64,000 bases of DNA from Clostridium sp. BSD9I1 (lineage in GTDB: Bacteria; Bacillota; Clostridia; Clostridiales; Clostridiaceae): positions 1 to 64,000 of the forward strand of contig NZ_FYAM01000011.1 in the NCBI RefSeq assembly GCF_900185645.1, read 5' to 3'. This document shows positions 8,489 through 16,844 of this stretch, in pieces. Below the pieces are notes generated by a model. The model was not told the origin of the DNA. It was given only the letters and a program-made list of their open reading frames with translations, and searched no databases. Each line of letters begins with the position of its first letter. The stretch's first letter is position 1. A program made the translations under genes and the position numbers.

Positions 8489-9991
8489 ATGGTTTTTTAC
8501 ATATCATTAATTATTATTGCATTATTTGTATTATGGGGAATTTTGTCTCCAACTAACTTATCAGCAACCGCTGCAAATCTATTAAATATTACTATTGAGA
8601 AGTTTGGTTGGTTTTATCTTTTAACTGCCTTTTCCATCTTATGTTTTTCAGTATTCTTGATTTTTAGCAAATATGGGAACATACGATTAGGAAGTGACGA
8701 AGACCGACCAGAATACTCTAATGTTTCATGGTTCGCTATGCTTTTCAGCGCAGGTATGGGAATAGGCCTTGTCTTTTGGGGAGTAGCAGAGCCTGTTCAA
8801 CACTATATTAATCCCCCAATGGAATTACAAGGAGGAACTGCAGAAGCTGCTCGTATGGCTCTAAGATATTCCTTTTTTCATTGGGGACTTCATCCTTGGG
8901 CAATTTACACAATTATTGGATTATGCCTAGCCTATTTTAATTACCGTAAAGGCTTTAATAGTTTAATAAGCTCAACATTTTATCCTTTACTTAAGGATAA
9001 GATTAACGGACCAATTGGTAAATTTATTGATATCTTAGCAATTATAGCTACAGCCTTTGGAGTTGCAACTTCTTTAGGGCTTGGAGCTCTTCAAGTTAAT
9101 GGAGGACTTCAGGAAGTTTTCGGAATATCCAACAGTATTAAAGTTCAAATTATTATTATTTGTGTTGTTACCGTCTTATATATGATCTCTGCAACAACAG
9201 GCCTTGATAAGGGAATTAAAATTTTAAGTAACTTGAATATAGCGGTGGCTGCAGGATTAATGCTATTTGTTTTATTTCTTGGACCAACTTCTTTTATATT
9301 TGATACCCTTACTTCAACACTAGGAGGCTATCTTCAAAATTTACTTCAGATGAGTTTAAGACTTACTCCTTTTACTCAAGGCACATGGATTGGAAAGTGG
9401 ACTTTATTTTATTGGGCATGGTGGATTGCTTGGGCTCCTTTTGTTGGAATGTTCATTGCAAGAGTGTCCAAAGGAAGAACAATAAAGGAATTTGTACTTG
9501 GCGTTTTATTGGTTCCAAGCATATTTAGCTTTATTTGGTTTGCTGTTTTTGGAGGTACCGCACTGCACCTTGAGATGTTCAATAATTCAGGAATAGCAAA
9601 AATTGTAGAACAAGATGTAACTTCTGCTTTATTTATTACATTAAAGCAACTTCCTTTAGGTACTATTGTTTCTATATTGGCTACATTGCTTATTATAACC
9701 TTTTTTATAACCTCAGCAGATTCTGCTACCTTTGTTTTAGGTATGCTATCTTCTAATGGAAATCTTAATCCTAGCAATAAATTAAAACTTATATGGGGAA
9801 TCTTACAATCATCTATTGCTATAACACTACTTATGAGCGGTGGTTTAGACGGACTACAGACTATGGCAATTATAACAGCCTTACCCTTTGCTGTAATTTT
9901 AATTATGATGTGTTTTTCTTTTATGAAATCTTTAAAAGATGAGCATCTTGATAGTAAAGATCTTGATAAAAATCATCATAAAATTAATTAA
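8489..9991 (+). CDS. BCCT family betaine/carnitine/choline transporter
   Basis: A 500-residue, 12-TM secondary transporter for a trimethylammonium compound such as glycine betaine, used for osmoprotection or nutrition. The diagnostic glycine-rich stretch GMGIGLVFWGVAEP lies near residue 90, and the tryptophan-rich WTLFYWAWWIAWAPFVG with ARVSKGRTIKEF follows near residue 305. The C-terminal tail is short, unlike the long osmosensing tail of BetP, so osmotic gating may be weak. A strong binding site (AGGGAGGAAA) precedes ATG 8489. It is monocistronic between its own promoter and a shared terminator. Confidence 0.95.
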   Translation: MVFYISLIIIALFVLWGILSPTNLSATAANLLNITIEKFGWFYLLTAFSILCFSVFLIFSKYGNIRLGSDEDRPEYSNVSWFAMLFSAGMGIGLVFWGVAEPVQHYINPPMELQGGTAEAARMALRYSFFHWGLHPWAIYTIIGLCLAYFNYRKGFNSLISSTFYPLLKDKINGPIGKFIDILAIIATAFGVATSLGLGALQVNGGLQEVFGISNSIKVQIIIICVVTVLYMISATTGLDKGIKILSNLNIAVAAGLMLFVLFLGPTSFIFDTLTSTLGGYLQNLLQMSLRLTPFTQGTWIGKWTLFYWAWWIAWAPFVGMFIARVSKGRTIKEFVLGVLLVPSIFSFIWFAVFGGTALHLEMFNNSGIAKIVEQDVTSALFITLKQLPLGTIVSILATLLIITFFITSADSATFVLGMLSSNGNLNPSNKLKLIWGILQSSIAITLLMSGGLDGLQTMAIITALPFAVILIMMCFSFMKSLKDEHLDSKDLDKNHHKIN

Positions 9992-10000
9992 GATATAGAT

Positions 10001-10028
10001 AAAGAGCAGTTCCTATAGGCTGCTCTTT
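10001..10028. terminator. shared terminator between BCCT and tcdA
   Basis: AAAGAGCAG pairs with CTGCTCTTT across a 10-base loop. The two flanking genes converge on it, so it can serve both strands. Confidence 0.85.
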
Positions 10029-10047
10029 ATTCATATCTTAATCTTTT

Positions 10048-10815
10048 CTAGTTATTGTTAATTCCTAGTAAATTCTTAATAACTTCCCCCCCAATAATCA
10101 TTCCAGCTACTGGAGGCACAAAAGAAATACTTCCTGGAATTTGTCTCTTTATGGAGCATCTTTTACTGCTTTCTGCTGTGCAAACACAGCCTCCCTTACA
10201 AGTTACAACTTCATCTTCTTTTGGCTTTGTTGGAATTTCTTCAGAGTATAATACTTTAAGCTTCTTTACTCCTCTTTTCTTAAGTTCATGTCTCATAACC
10301 TTAGCAAGAGGACAAACTTTTGTATTATATATATCAGCAATTTTAAATTGAGTTGGGTCAAACTTATTCCCTGTTCCCATTGAGCAAATAATCTTCTTAT
10401 TATGATCCTGGCACCAAAGTACAAGTGCAATTTTTGAGGAAACTGTATCTATAGCATCAACCACATAATCAACATCCTCAGTTATAATATCACCAATATT
10501 TTCTTCAGTAACAAAAGTTCTGTGTGCTATTACATTGCATTCCCTATTTATATCTAAAATTCTTTCACGAGCAACCTCAACCTTAGGTTTACCTACAGTT
10601 TTTAGAGTGGCAATAATCTGTCTATTTATATTAGTTAAACAAACAGCATCGTCATCTACAATAACTATACTTCCAACTCCAGCTCTTGCAAGTGCCTCTA
10701 CTGTAAAGCTGCCAACTCCACCAACACCAAATACTACAACTTTACTATTTTTAAGTTTTTCAAGACCTTCTTTCCCTACTAAAAGCTCCGTTCTTGACAA
10801 TGAATGCTGCGCCAT
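10048..10815 (-). CDS. tcdA: tRNA threonylcarbamoyladenosine dehydratase
   Basis: A ThiF/E1-like adenylating enzyme that cyclises t6A37 in tRNA to ct6A. The ATP-binding GVGGVGSFTVEALARAGVG starts near residue 31, followed by VDDDAVCLTNINRQ and the late CKGGCVC...CSIKRQIPGS region and PPVAGMIIGGEVIKNL, all matching the TcdA/CsdL family. Length of 255 residues is normal. ATG 10815 follows AAAGGAGAG. No cysteine desulfurase partner lies next to it. Confidence 0.92.
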   Translation of the reverse strand: MAQHSLSRTELLVGKEGLEKLKNSKVVVFGVGGVGSFTVEALARAGVGSIVIVDDDAVCLTNINRQIIATLKTVGKPKVEVARERILDINRECNVIAHRTFVTEENIGDIITEDVDYVVDAIDTVSSKIALVLWCQDHNKKIICSMGTGNKFDPTQFKIADIYNTKVCPLAKVMRHELKKRGVKKLKVLYSEEIPTKPKEDEVVTCKGGCVCTAESSKRCSIKRQIPGSISFVPPVAGMIIGGEVIKNLLGINNN

Positions 10816-10913
10816 ATTTTTCTCTCCTTTAGTACTTTAATCAGTATATATTATATATCAACATTAGTTTAATTTAAATACTATAAAACAAATTTTATTA
10901 TGGCGACTATATT

Positions 10914-12935
10914 TTACAATTTAAATCTCATGATGATAGATTGTAAATTTTGTGCTAGCTCTGACATTCCTTCGCTGGAACTTGCAATTTCTTCTATCGA
11001 AGCAGCTTGTTCTTCAATAGAAGCTGTTACTTGCTCTGTAGAAGCTGCATTTTCCTCAGCAATAGCAGCAAGATTTTTTAAAGTATTTAGTATTTCATCT
11101 TTTATTTTTTCCATTTCTTCTCCTGAAATATTTAACTGCTCTATTATTTTTTCTACTTCTTTCATTGATTGAGCAATTAACATATATTTATCTTTGCTAT
11201 TGATTACACTATTTGTCTGCTCATCAGTTATGGCTGATACCCTTTTCATTGTACTTACAGCATCTTCAGCATTCCTTTGCAATTCATTAACCATTTTATC
11301 AATATCCTTTGTAGAAGTTGAAGATTGCTCAGCTAACTTTCTTATTTCCTCTGCAACTACCGCAAACCCCTTACCTGCTTCTCCTGCTCTTGCAGCTTCT
11401 ATAGCTGCATTTAGAGCCAACAAATTAGTTTGTTCTGCTATAGAGGCAATTACATCACTTGCTTGTCCAATTTTAATAGAACTATCATTTGTCTTTAATA
11501 TGATCTCAAAAATCCCTTTTGCTGCATTATTGCTTTCTTCAGTTATTTTAGATAGTTTATCTATTTCTCTTAATCCTTCTTCAACAACCTCTGTTACCTT
11601 ATTTGAAGCAGCATTTAAATTTTGCATATTACTTTGATCTTTTTCAATAGTTTTTTCTAACAAATCAGCCTTTAATGAACCTGTTTCTGTATTTCGTGCT
11701 TGATCTGAAGCACCCATTGCTATTCCCTCAACAGTTTTGGAAACCTCTTCTGCAGCAGTGGCGGATTGTTGTGATGCAGCTGTCAATTCTTCCGAAGCAC
11801 TAGCCACTTGTTCTGAAGAATCCCCTATTTCTTTAATTATTTCTCTAAGGCTATTAATTATATTTTGTAATGCAGTGGCTAAAGTTCCAATTTCATCTTT
11901 TTTATTTATATAATTTTGAGAAATATCCTCAGTAATATCCAAATTAGCTATCTTTTCTGATTGTTTTACTATTTTAATAATAGGTTTTACAATTGAACTG
12001 CCGATTAAATATGTAATAATTATGCTTATTACCAAAACAATAAACATAACTGACACGATAATACTTATTAGTTTTGGAACCTCAGACAAAACTTCCTTTT
12101 GATTAGCAGTGATAATAAGCATCCAGTTAGTACCTTCAATAGGAGCATACCCAGCGTACATATCATTCCCATTAAAAGAATAGGAACTAACTCCCGTATT
12201 TTCCTTAAGTACCTTTTCAATCATTGTTGCTACTGATTTCTGATTTTCATCATTTTTTGCTTCATTAATTGGATTGTATTGATTTAAGACCTTCTCTCTG
12301 TCTGGATGACCAACTACTGTTCCATTGCTATTAATGACATAGCCGTATCCTTCTTTACCATATCCAGTATCATCTATAACTTTGCTTACAGAATCCCCAT
12401 TTCTACGACCTATTAAAGCTCCAACTACTTTCCCATCCCTTTCAATGGGAGCAGCATACATAAGAACAATCTCATTTGTCACACGACTAACTAACAAGTC
12501 AGATACATTTACTTGACCATTTAAAGCTTTTTTCACGTAATCTCTATCACCTAATTTACTAGTTGTTCCATTTGAATAATGAGCAGTGCCATCAAGACCA
12601 ACAATAGCAATGTCAAGAAAATTTGCTCTTTGTACTTGCCTTTTTAGTATAGGCTGCTGAATCTTCCAATCCATACCTTGAATGTCTGATCTTAGTGCTA
12701 TCATCTCCAAAGCCTTTTTTTGAACTTCAATTCTACTTTGTATTACTTTTGATCCTTCCTTGGATAGCGAAAGCAGTGATTTTTCTGCTTCTACAGTAAG
12801 AGAATTGCTGGCTCTAACTATAGAAATCACCCCTAGCGAAATAGAGGAAAATAAAATCAATATGGAAAAACATACTATCATCTTTGTTTTGATACTTTTC
12901 GAATTTTTAATATTCTTAATTCTAATTCTTTTCAT
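10914..12935 (-). CDS. methyl-accepting chemotaxis protein with dCACHE sensor
   Basis: A 673-residue transmembrane chemoreceptor. TM1 is near residues 18-40, an extracellular double-CACHE domain spans about 45-275 ([17 protein letters not shown], then [13 protein letters not shown]), and TM2 lies near 285-312, followed by a HAMP domain. The cytoplasmic tip [18 protein letters not shown] is the CheA/CheW contact region. The ligand is not evident; CACHE domains often bind amino acids or carboxylates. The long 5' leader contains a cyclic-di-GMP-I riboswitch followed by a terminator, so expression should respond to cyclic di-GMP. No che genes are adjacent. The ATG is preceded by a modest GGCGGGG site. 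Confidence 0.95.
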   Translation of the reverse strand: MKRIRIKNIKNSKSIKTKMIVCFSILILFSSISLGVISIVRASNSLTVEAEKSLLSLSKEGSKVIQSRIEVQKKALEMIALRSDIQGMDWKIQQPILKRQVQRANFLDIAIVGLDGTAHYSNGTTSKLGDRDYVKKALNGQVNVSDLLVSRVTNEIVLMYAAPIERDGKVVGALIGRRNGDSVSKVIDDTGYGKEGYGYVINSNGTVVGHPDREKVLNQYNPINEAKNDENQKSVATMIEKVLKENTGVSSYSFNGNDMYAGYAPIEGTNWMLIITANQKEVLSEVPKLISIIVSVMFIVLVISIIITYLIGSSIVKPIIKIVKQSEKIANLDITEDISQNYINKKDEIGTLATALQNIINSLREIIKEIGDSSEQVASASEELTAASQQSATAAEEVSKTVEGIAMGASDQARNTETGSLKADLLEKTIEKDQSNMQNLNAASNKVTEVVEEGLREIDKLSKITEESNNAAKGIFEIILKTNDSSIKIGQASDVIASIAEQTNLLALNAAIEAARAGEAGKGFAVVAEEIRKLAEQSSTSTKDIDKMVNELQRNAEDAVSTMKRVSAITDEQTNSVINSKDKYMLIAQSMKEVEKIIEQLNISGEEMEKIKDEILNTLKNLAAIAEENAASTEQVTASIEEQAASIEEIASSSEGMSELAQNLQSIIMRFKL

Positions 12936-13045
12936 TTAGATGCCCCGCCTCATGCTAATTATTTTGCTTTTGATATATTCCTATTTTTTAGTTCGAAATT
13001 AATATATTTTTTTTAATATCTTTAATGCCTCCTTTCAAAAATAAA

Positions 13046-13082
13046 AATCCCTTTTATTTGAAAAACACAAATAAAAGGGATT
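13046..13082 (-). terminator. riboswitch expression-platform terminator
   Basis: On the minus strand AATCCCTTTTATTTG pairs perfectly with CAAATAAAAGGGATT, followed by TTTTATTTTT. It lies directly after the cyclic-di-GMP aptamer and before the chemoreceptor gene, so it is the likely on/off element. Confidence 0.9.
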
Positions 13083-13085
13083 ACT

Positions 13086-13178
13086 AACAACACTATGCAA
13101 CCGGCTGCCATATTTTTTTCAATTTAGGCCCTTGGCTTTGCGTCCTTATCTTTCGATAAGTTTGCCCTCTTAAATTAA
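13086..13178 (-). promoter_or_regulatory. cyclic-di-GMP-I (GEMM-I) riboswitch aptamer
   Basis: The minus strand carries the conserved elements in order: AGGGCAAAC, a stem closed by the GAAA tetraloop (TTATC-GAAA-GATAA), GGACGCAAAGCC, GGGCCTAAA, then a second stem ending GGCAGCCGGTTGC. This matches the GEMM-I consensus closely. It controls the chemoreceptor gene 150 bases downstream through the terminator hairpin that follows. Whether ligand turns the gene on or off cannot be told by eye, because the antiterminator pairing was not resolved. Confidence 0.93.
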
Positions 13179-13436
13179 TGTATATATTTTTATTTCTAAT
13201 GATTAAGTATTTTCATGCAATTTGAACATACTTGTGTAAATTATACCATTTAAGTATATTTTACACAATACCTTTTGGTACAAAACTTTTCGACATATAT
13301 TTGATTTTTTTACTTCTTGTAAAATTTTTAATTTTACCAAACTTTTATATTAAATTCAAAATTCTATCGTTATTACTAAACTAACTAACATAATACTTAA
13401 ATCATTAATCAACTCATACATTACTAACAAAAAAAT

Positions 13437-13479
13437 AATCATTAAAGTCGGATATTTAATTTTTCCGTCCTTAATGATT
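13437..13479 (-). terminator. terminator of the holin gene
   Basis: On the minus strand AATCATTAAGGACGGA pairs with TCCGACTTTAATGATT with few mismatches, followed by ATTTTTTT. It lies 17 bases after the holin stop. Confidence 0.75.
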
Positions 13480-13495
13480 TCTCTCATTTTCTAAT

Positions 13496-13798
13496 TTATT
13501 TACTTTTATGTGATTTTTCTTCTATAGGTTTGAATACCCATTCATAACCACCTTGTGCTGTCATGGTAATTAAAATAGCATTAATAAAAGTTAATAACAG
13601 CTTAGATATATCAAATGTACCCGACATAATTTGATATCCTATAATAAGTATTAATGAGTATATAAAAGCTACATATTTTGTAGGCAGCCCTTTAAATACC
13701 TTGTCAATTAAATCTTTTGTAAATTCAGTAATAAGTACAACTACAGCCACCATACCTCCAAAAGTTGAAAGATAGTCTAATGTTATTAAATTATCCAT
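13496..13798 (-). CDS. small phage-holin-like membrane protein
   Basis: A 100-residue protein with an N-terminal segment, three hydrophobic helices (about 12-28, 42-58, 64-82) and a charged, lysine-rich tail ending KSHKSK. This layout, with YEWVFKP near the end, resembles small holins of clostridial phages and of UviB/BhlA-like groups. A clear binding site (GGGGGG before ATTTTATT) precedes the start. No endolysin, phage structural gene or integrase lies nearby, so it is a lone holin or a domesticated membrane protein. Function is inferred from shape and partial sequence resemblance only. Confidence 0.6.
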   Translation of the reverse strand: MDNLITLDYLSTFGGMVAVVVLITEFTKDLIDKVFKGLPTKYVAFIYSLILIIGYQIMSGTFDISKLLLTFINAILITMTAQGGYEWVFKPIEEKSHKSK

Positions 13799-13870
13799 AA
13801 TAAAATCCCCCCATATTTCTATTAAATTATATTATCTTTAAAGGAATCTTATTACAAACTATTTTATATA

Positions 13871-13975
13871 AATGGGGCTGTCGCACAAAGAATAAAAATT
13901 ACACTATATTGTATTAGATTTTTAAATTCTAAAACAATATAGTGCGGTTTAATTTCTTAATGCGACAGCCCCATT
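13871..13975. repeat. palindromic MITE-like element, copy 1
   Basis: A 105-bp element whose ends are a perfect 15-bp inverted repeat (AATGGGGCTGTCGCA and its complement). Nested inside is a second perfect 11-bp inverted repeat (CACTATATTGT, 13902-13912 and 13934-13944). The GGCTGTCGCA end is shared with the element at 48789-48925. It carries no gene. It probably moved with a transposase elsewhere in the genome and may now act as a terminator for the pseudokinase gene. Confidence 0.65.
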
Positions 13976-13983
13976 AAATCTTT

Positions 13984-14697
13984 TTATAAAATATGACTTC
14001 TTACAAAAGTCAAAATATCTTTTGCTCCTGTTCTTCCAATAAGATCTTTTAAATAAACCAACCCTTTGCGAAAATCCATAGTTTTATTAGATCTTACTTT
14101 TATTGTTCTTTTTTGTCTAGCAATTTCTGTTTCAGCATTTAAATTGCTACAATCAATAATTTTTCTATGTTTAGTACCTCTTAATATTTCCATGGAAATT
14201 TCTCTACTAAGATCCTCAACTGAAAAATATGTATCTTTGTCATTTCCTTCAAAGCATTTATATATTATGTTTTTTAAATTTTTATCTATATCTTCTGGAT
14301 AATTATCTTCTATAAAAATATCTAACACTGTCCTCGGCATATTTCCAGTGGCCATAAAATACATAATTTTGCCTACATTGTATAAATCATTTTGTTTACT
14401 AAACTTCCATAATTTATAGTTTCTTAAATTGTCATTCTTATTGCGCAGCATATGTGAATAGTTGTTTTTTTCAACTATTTTAATCTTATTATTTTCCATA
14501 ATAATTATATTACGCGGATTTAATTCTCTAAGGGTAATAAAAAAATCTTCTTTATGAAATTTTTCTATGATATCACACAAATTTAATGTAATTTTATATA
14601 TTTCATAAAGGTTAAAACTTTCTTTATCTCTTATATACTCCTCTAATATTTCTCCTTCTACCAATTGCGCATCCTCAAAAGCTCCAGTATTGCTCAC
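13984..14697 (-). CDS. degenerate protein kinase-like protein (pseudokinase C-lobe)
   Basis: A 237-residue protein that aligns by eye with the C-terminal lobe of Ser/Thr protein kinases. FHKEDFFITLRELNPRNIII stands where HRDLKPxNILL would be, and IKIVEKNNYS where IKIxDFG would be, so both the catalytic aspartate and the DFG aspartate are missing. The helix after it (NDLYNVGKIMYFMATGNMP) matches the D-x-x-S-x-G helix of kinases. There is no N-lobe with glycine loop or lysine. GTG 14697 follows AAGGTGG by six bases, so this is the designed start, not a truncation. The last 60 residues are basic. It may be a scaffold or regulatory pseudokinase; the partner is unknown. Confidence 0.55.
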   Translation of the reverse strand: MSNTGAFEDAQLVEGEILEEYIRDKESFNLYEIYKITLNLCDIIEKFHKEDFFITLRELNPRNIIIMENNKIKIVEKNNYSHMLRNKNDNLRNYKLWKFSKQNDLYNVGKIMYFMATGNMPRTVLDIFIEDNYPEDIDKNLKNIIYKCFEGNDKDTYFSVEDLSREISMEILRGTKHRKIIDCSNLNAETEIARQKRTIKVRSNKTMDFRKGLVYLKDLIGRTGAKDILTFVRSHIL

Positions 14698-14799
14698 TTA
14701 TATTCCACCTTCTGTACTAAATCTCTTGTAACTTATCTTTTAATATATACGTATAAACTTGTTATTTTTGAGGTGTACAATTCTTATTTAATAAAATTT

Positions 14800-14841
14800 A
14801 AAATGCCCCATTAGTTCAAATTAAAACTAATTGGGCATTTT
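14800..14841 (-). terminator. terminator of the DUF2383 gene
   Basis: AAAATGCCC...ATTAGTT pairs with AACTAATTGGGCATTTT; on the minus strand it is followed by a T-rich run. It lies 19 bases after the DUF2383 stop. Confidence 0.75.
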
Positions 14842-14859
14842 AAGTTATAATATAGCTTA

Positions 14860-15336
14860 TTAGTGCAGTCTGGTAGTATTATTATTTTCATATTTTGCCA
14901 TTACTTTCTTTACTCTTCTTAACTGGTTATCATAGTCACTTACAACAGCCTTTACTTCTTCTAATAAACTTAAATCTAAGTCCTTATTTTCATCTATAAA
15001 TTTCCCACCTTGATAAATACCCATTTCCATAGCCTTTATGGCATGCTGGCAAACTTCTAAATCTGTATTTACAGGTATTAATTTAACCTTTTCAAAGAAT
15101 TCTCCCATAGTTCCCATTAACCCAAGAGTATCTGCGGCATCTCCGCCTATTTTTTCTATTCTATTAGTTATAGCCTCTTCATGTCTTTTGAAAGATTCTA
15201 GAATTGTTTTTAGTTCATTTTTAAGTTCTAAGTCTTCAGCCTTAGTAAGATAATCTTTAAACGTACTTCCACCCATATGTATTCCTTTTAAAAACCTATT
15301 AATTTCCTTCATATCATTCCCTGATTTTGTAATCAT
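14860..15336 (-). CDS. DUF2383 four-helix protein
   Basis: A soluble, mostly helical protein of 158 residues with the DUF2383 pattern: INRFLKGIHMG near the start, a lysine/glutamate-rich second helix containing FKRHEEAI, then GLMGTMGEFFEKVK. The fold of this family is ferritin-like, and related proteins are linked to sporulation or stress in other bacteria, but no activity is established. ATG 15336 follows GAGGTG by six bases; an in-frame GTG at 15345 lies inside that site. Single gene with its own terminator. Confidence 0.75.
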   Translation of the reverse strand: MITKSGNDMKEINRFLKGIHMGGSTFKDYLTKAEDLELKNELKTILESFKRHEEAITNRIEKIGGDAADTLGLMGTMGEFFEKVKLIPVNTDLEVCQHAIKAMEMGIYQGGKFIDENKDLDLSLLEEVKAVVSDYDNQLRRVKKVMAKYENNNTTRLH

Positions 15337-15493
15337 TTTTTTCACCTCACCATATTGTCTGTAGTCAGAATTCTTATTATTCTATAACTTTCATTTGTTA
15401 TAGGAATAATTGATTATATATCTTCACAAAATAATTAAAGTGTATTAAAAACGCTGTAATTAAGCGGAAAAGAAATATAAAGAGGTGTTTATT

Positions 15494-15724
15494 ATGGATT
15501 TTACAAATATTAAGAAGGTTGAAGATTTGACCATTATGAGTGATACAAATAAAAGATTAAAAGAAGGCTGGCTACTTATTGGTACATACACAAATAGTTA
15601 TGACCCTCAATCCAATCCAGGTGAAAATACCTTTCACTATGTGGTAGGACTTCCAGATGGAATTGCCTACACAGATATACCTGAAAATACTTATTATGAT
15701 CATCCAGAGGATCTTGAAACATAA
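15494..15724 (+). CDS. small conserved-looking protein of unknown function
   Basis: A 76-residue soluble protein, MDFTNIKKVEDL at the start and acidic throughout, with no membrane segment. ATG 15494 follows AGAGGTG by six bases and a good terminator lies 27 bases after the stop, so it is very likely a real single gene. The central GWLLIGTYTNSYDP...FHYVVGLP suggests a small beta-sheet fold. I do not recognise the family. Confidence 0.7.
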   Translation: MDFTNIKKVEDLTIMSDTNKRLKEGWLLIGTYTNSYDPQSNPGENTFHYVVGLPDGIAYTDIPENTYYDHPEDLET

Positions 15725-15750
15725 AACTTTATTGCAACTATTAAACAGTA

Positions 15751-15782
15751 AAACCCTTAAACTTAAACACTTTAAGGGTTTT
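15751..15782 (+). terminator. terminator of the small unknown gene
   Basis: AAACCCTTAAA pairs with TTTAAGGGTTT and is followed by TTATTT. Confidence 0.85.
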
Positions 15783-15903
15783 TATTTGCTTAAAATTGGA
15801 TTTTCAACCACATCTATGCTATTATTATGACATTGGACAACTTCAAAATATGAAAAAATATACAACAAAGTAATTGTTATTCTAATAAAGGGAGGAATTT
15901 TAT

Positions 15904-16179
15904 ATGGGGAAAATTCTTTTATCCTTGGTAGTAGGAGCTATCATAGGGTATTTTTTTAATTTATCTCATAAACAAAAAAAGATAAATAGTAAAGTCCAGC
16001 AGTTTGCTGTGGTTTTTTTACTCTTTTCTATGGGAATTTCAGTTGGTGCTAATAAATCAGTTGTAGCTAACTTAAAAAACATAGGGACTACTGCTCTTAC
16101 TTTTGCAATTTTAACATCTTTATTTAGTATAATATTGGTTTTTATAGTGACTAGCAAATTCATGAAGGGAAGTGACTAG
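15904..16179 (+). CDS. LysO-type lysine exporter, N-terminal part
   Basis: A 91-residue membrane protein with three hydrophobic segments (MGKILLSLVVGAIIGYFF first), matching the N-terminal half of the LysO/YbjE (DUF340) lysine exporter. GANKSVV near residue 48 is the counterpart of a conserved polar loop. A strong AAGGGAGG site precedes ATG. The C-terminal part follows two bases after the stop in a different frame, so the transporter is encoded by two genes that probably act as a heteromer. Confidence 0.8.
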   Translation: MGKILLSLVVGAIIGYFFNLSHKQKKINSKVQQFAVVFLLFSMGISVGANKSVVANLKNIGTTALTFAILTSLFSIILVFIVTSKFMKGSD

Positions 16180-16181
16180 AC

Positions 16182-16781
16182 GTGACAATTGTTTTACTTG
16201 CAGCTGTGATAGGCGGAATTTTATGCGGCTACTACTTCGTTCCAGAAAATATAGCAAATAATATTAGCACTATCAGCAGTTTTGCACTTAATCTTACAAT
16301 TTTATCCGTTGGAATTGATGTAGGTTCAAACAAAGGGCTTATAAAAGATTTAAAAAAGGCAGGTTTTAAAATATTATTGGTTCCCTTTTCCATAGTTCTT
16401 GGGAGCCTCCTTGGAGGTATTATCACATCAATAATTTATGATTTACCAATAAAATCAGGTTTATCTATAGCTTCTGGCTTTGGATGGTATAGCTTATCTG
16501 GAATAATGCTTACAAACCTTGATAGTGCACATGTAGGAACCATCGCCCTCCTTACAAATATTTTTAGAGAATTAATTGCGGTAATATCTATTCCTATTAT
16601 TGCATCAAAATTAAATCATTATACTGCCATAGCCCCAGCTGGAGCTACATCTATGGATACCACTCTTCCACTTATTTCGGAGGTTACTTCCCCTGAGGTA
16701 ACAATAATATCTTTTTTAAACGGGGTGGTATTAAGTTCTTTAGTTCCTATACTTATTAGCTTTTTTTATACGCTATATTAG
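16182..16781 (+). CDS. LysO-type lysine exporter, C-terminal part
   Basis: A 199-residue membrane protein with about seven segments matching the C-terminal two thirds of LysO. GIDVGSNKGLI echoes the loop of the first subunit, and SGFGWYSLSGIMLT, IFRELIAVISIPI and GATSMDTTLPLI are the conserved family blocks. It begins with GTG two bases after the preceding stop, so translation is coupled. LysO exports lysine and protects from toxic analogues; a split form is known in some Firmicutes. No lysine riboswitch was seen upstream. Confidence 0.85.
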   Translation: MTIVLLAAVIGGILCGYYFVPENIANNISTISSFALNLTILSVGIDVGSNKGLIKDLKKAGFKILLVPFSIVLGSLLGGIITSIIYDLPIKSGLSIASGFGWYSLSGIMLTNLDSAHVGTIALLTNIFRELIAVISIPIIASKLNHYTAIAPAGATSMDTTLPLISEVTSPEVTIISFLNGVVLSSLVPILISFFYTLY

Positions 16782-16806
16782 GTTTCAATTATCATACACA
16801 TAACAC

Positions 16807-16838
16807 TTGCATATAAACTTTAAATATGTTATTATAAT
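16807..16838 (+). promoter_or_regulatory. candidate promoter of the unassigned structured RNA
   Basis: A perfect TATAAT (16833-16838) lies 20 bases after TTGCAT (16807-16812). The spacing is long for sigma-A, so activation may need help or the -35 box is misassigned. Confidence 0.4.
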
Positions 16839-16844
16839 CTCACA

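Noticed and set aside
15786-15903. Lysine riboswitch upstream of the LysO genes
   Set aside because: The gap is too short, and the conserved lysine-aptamer blocks are absent.
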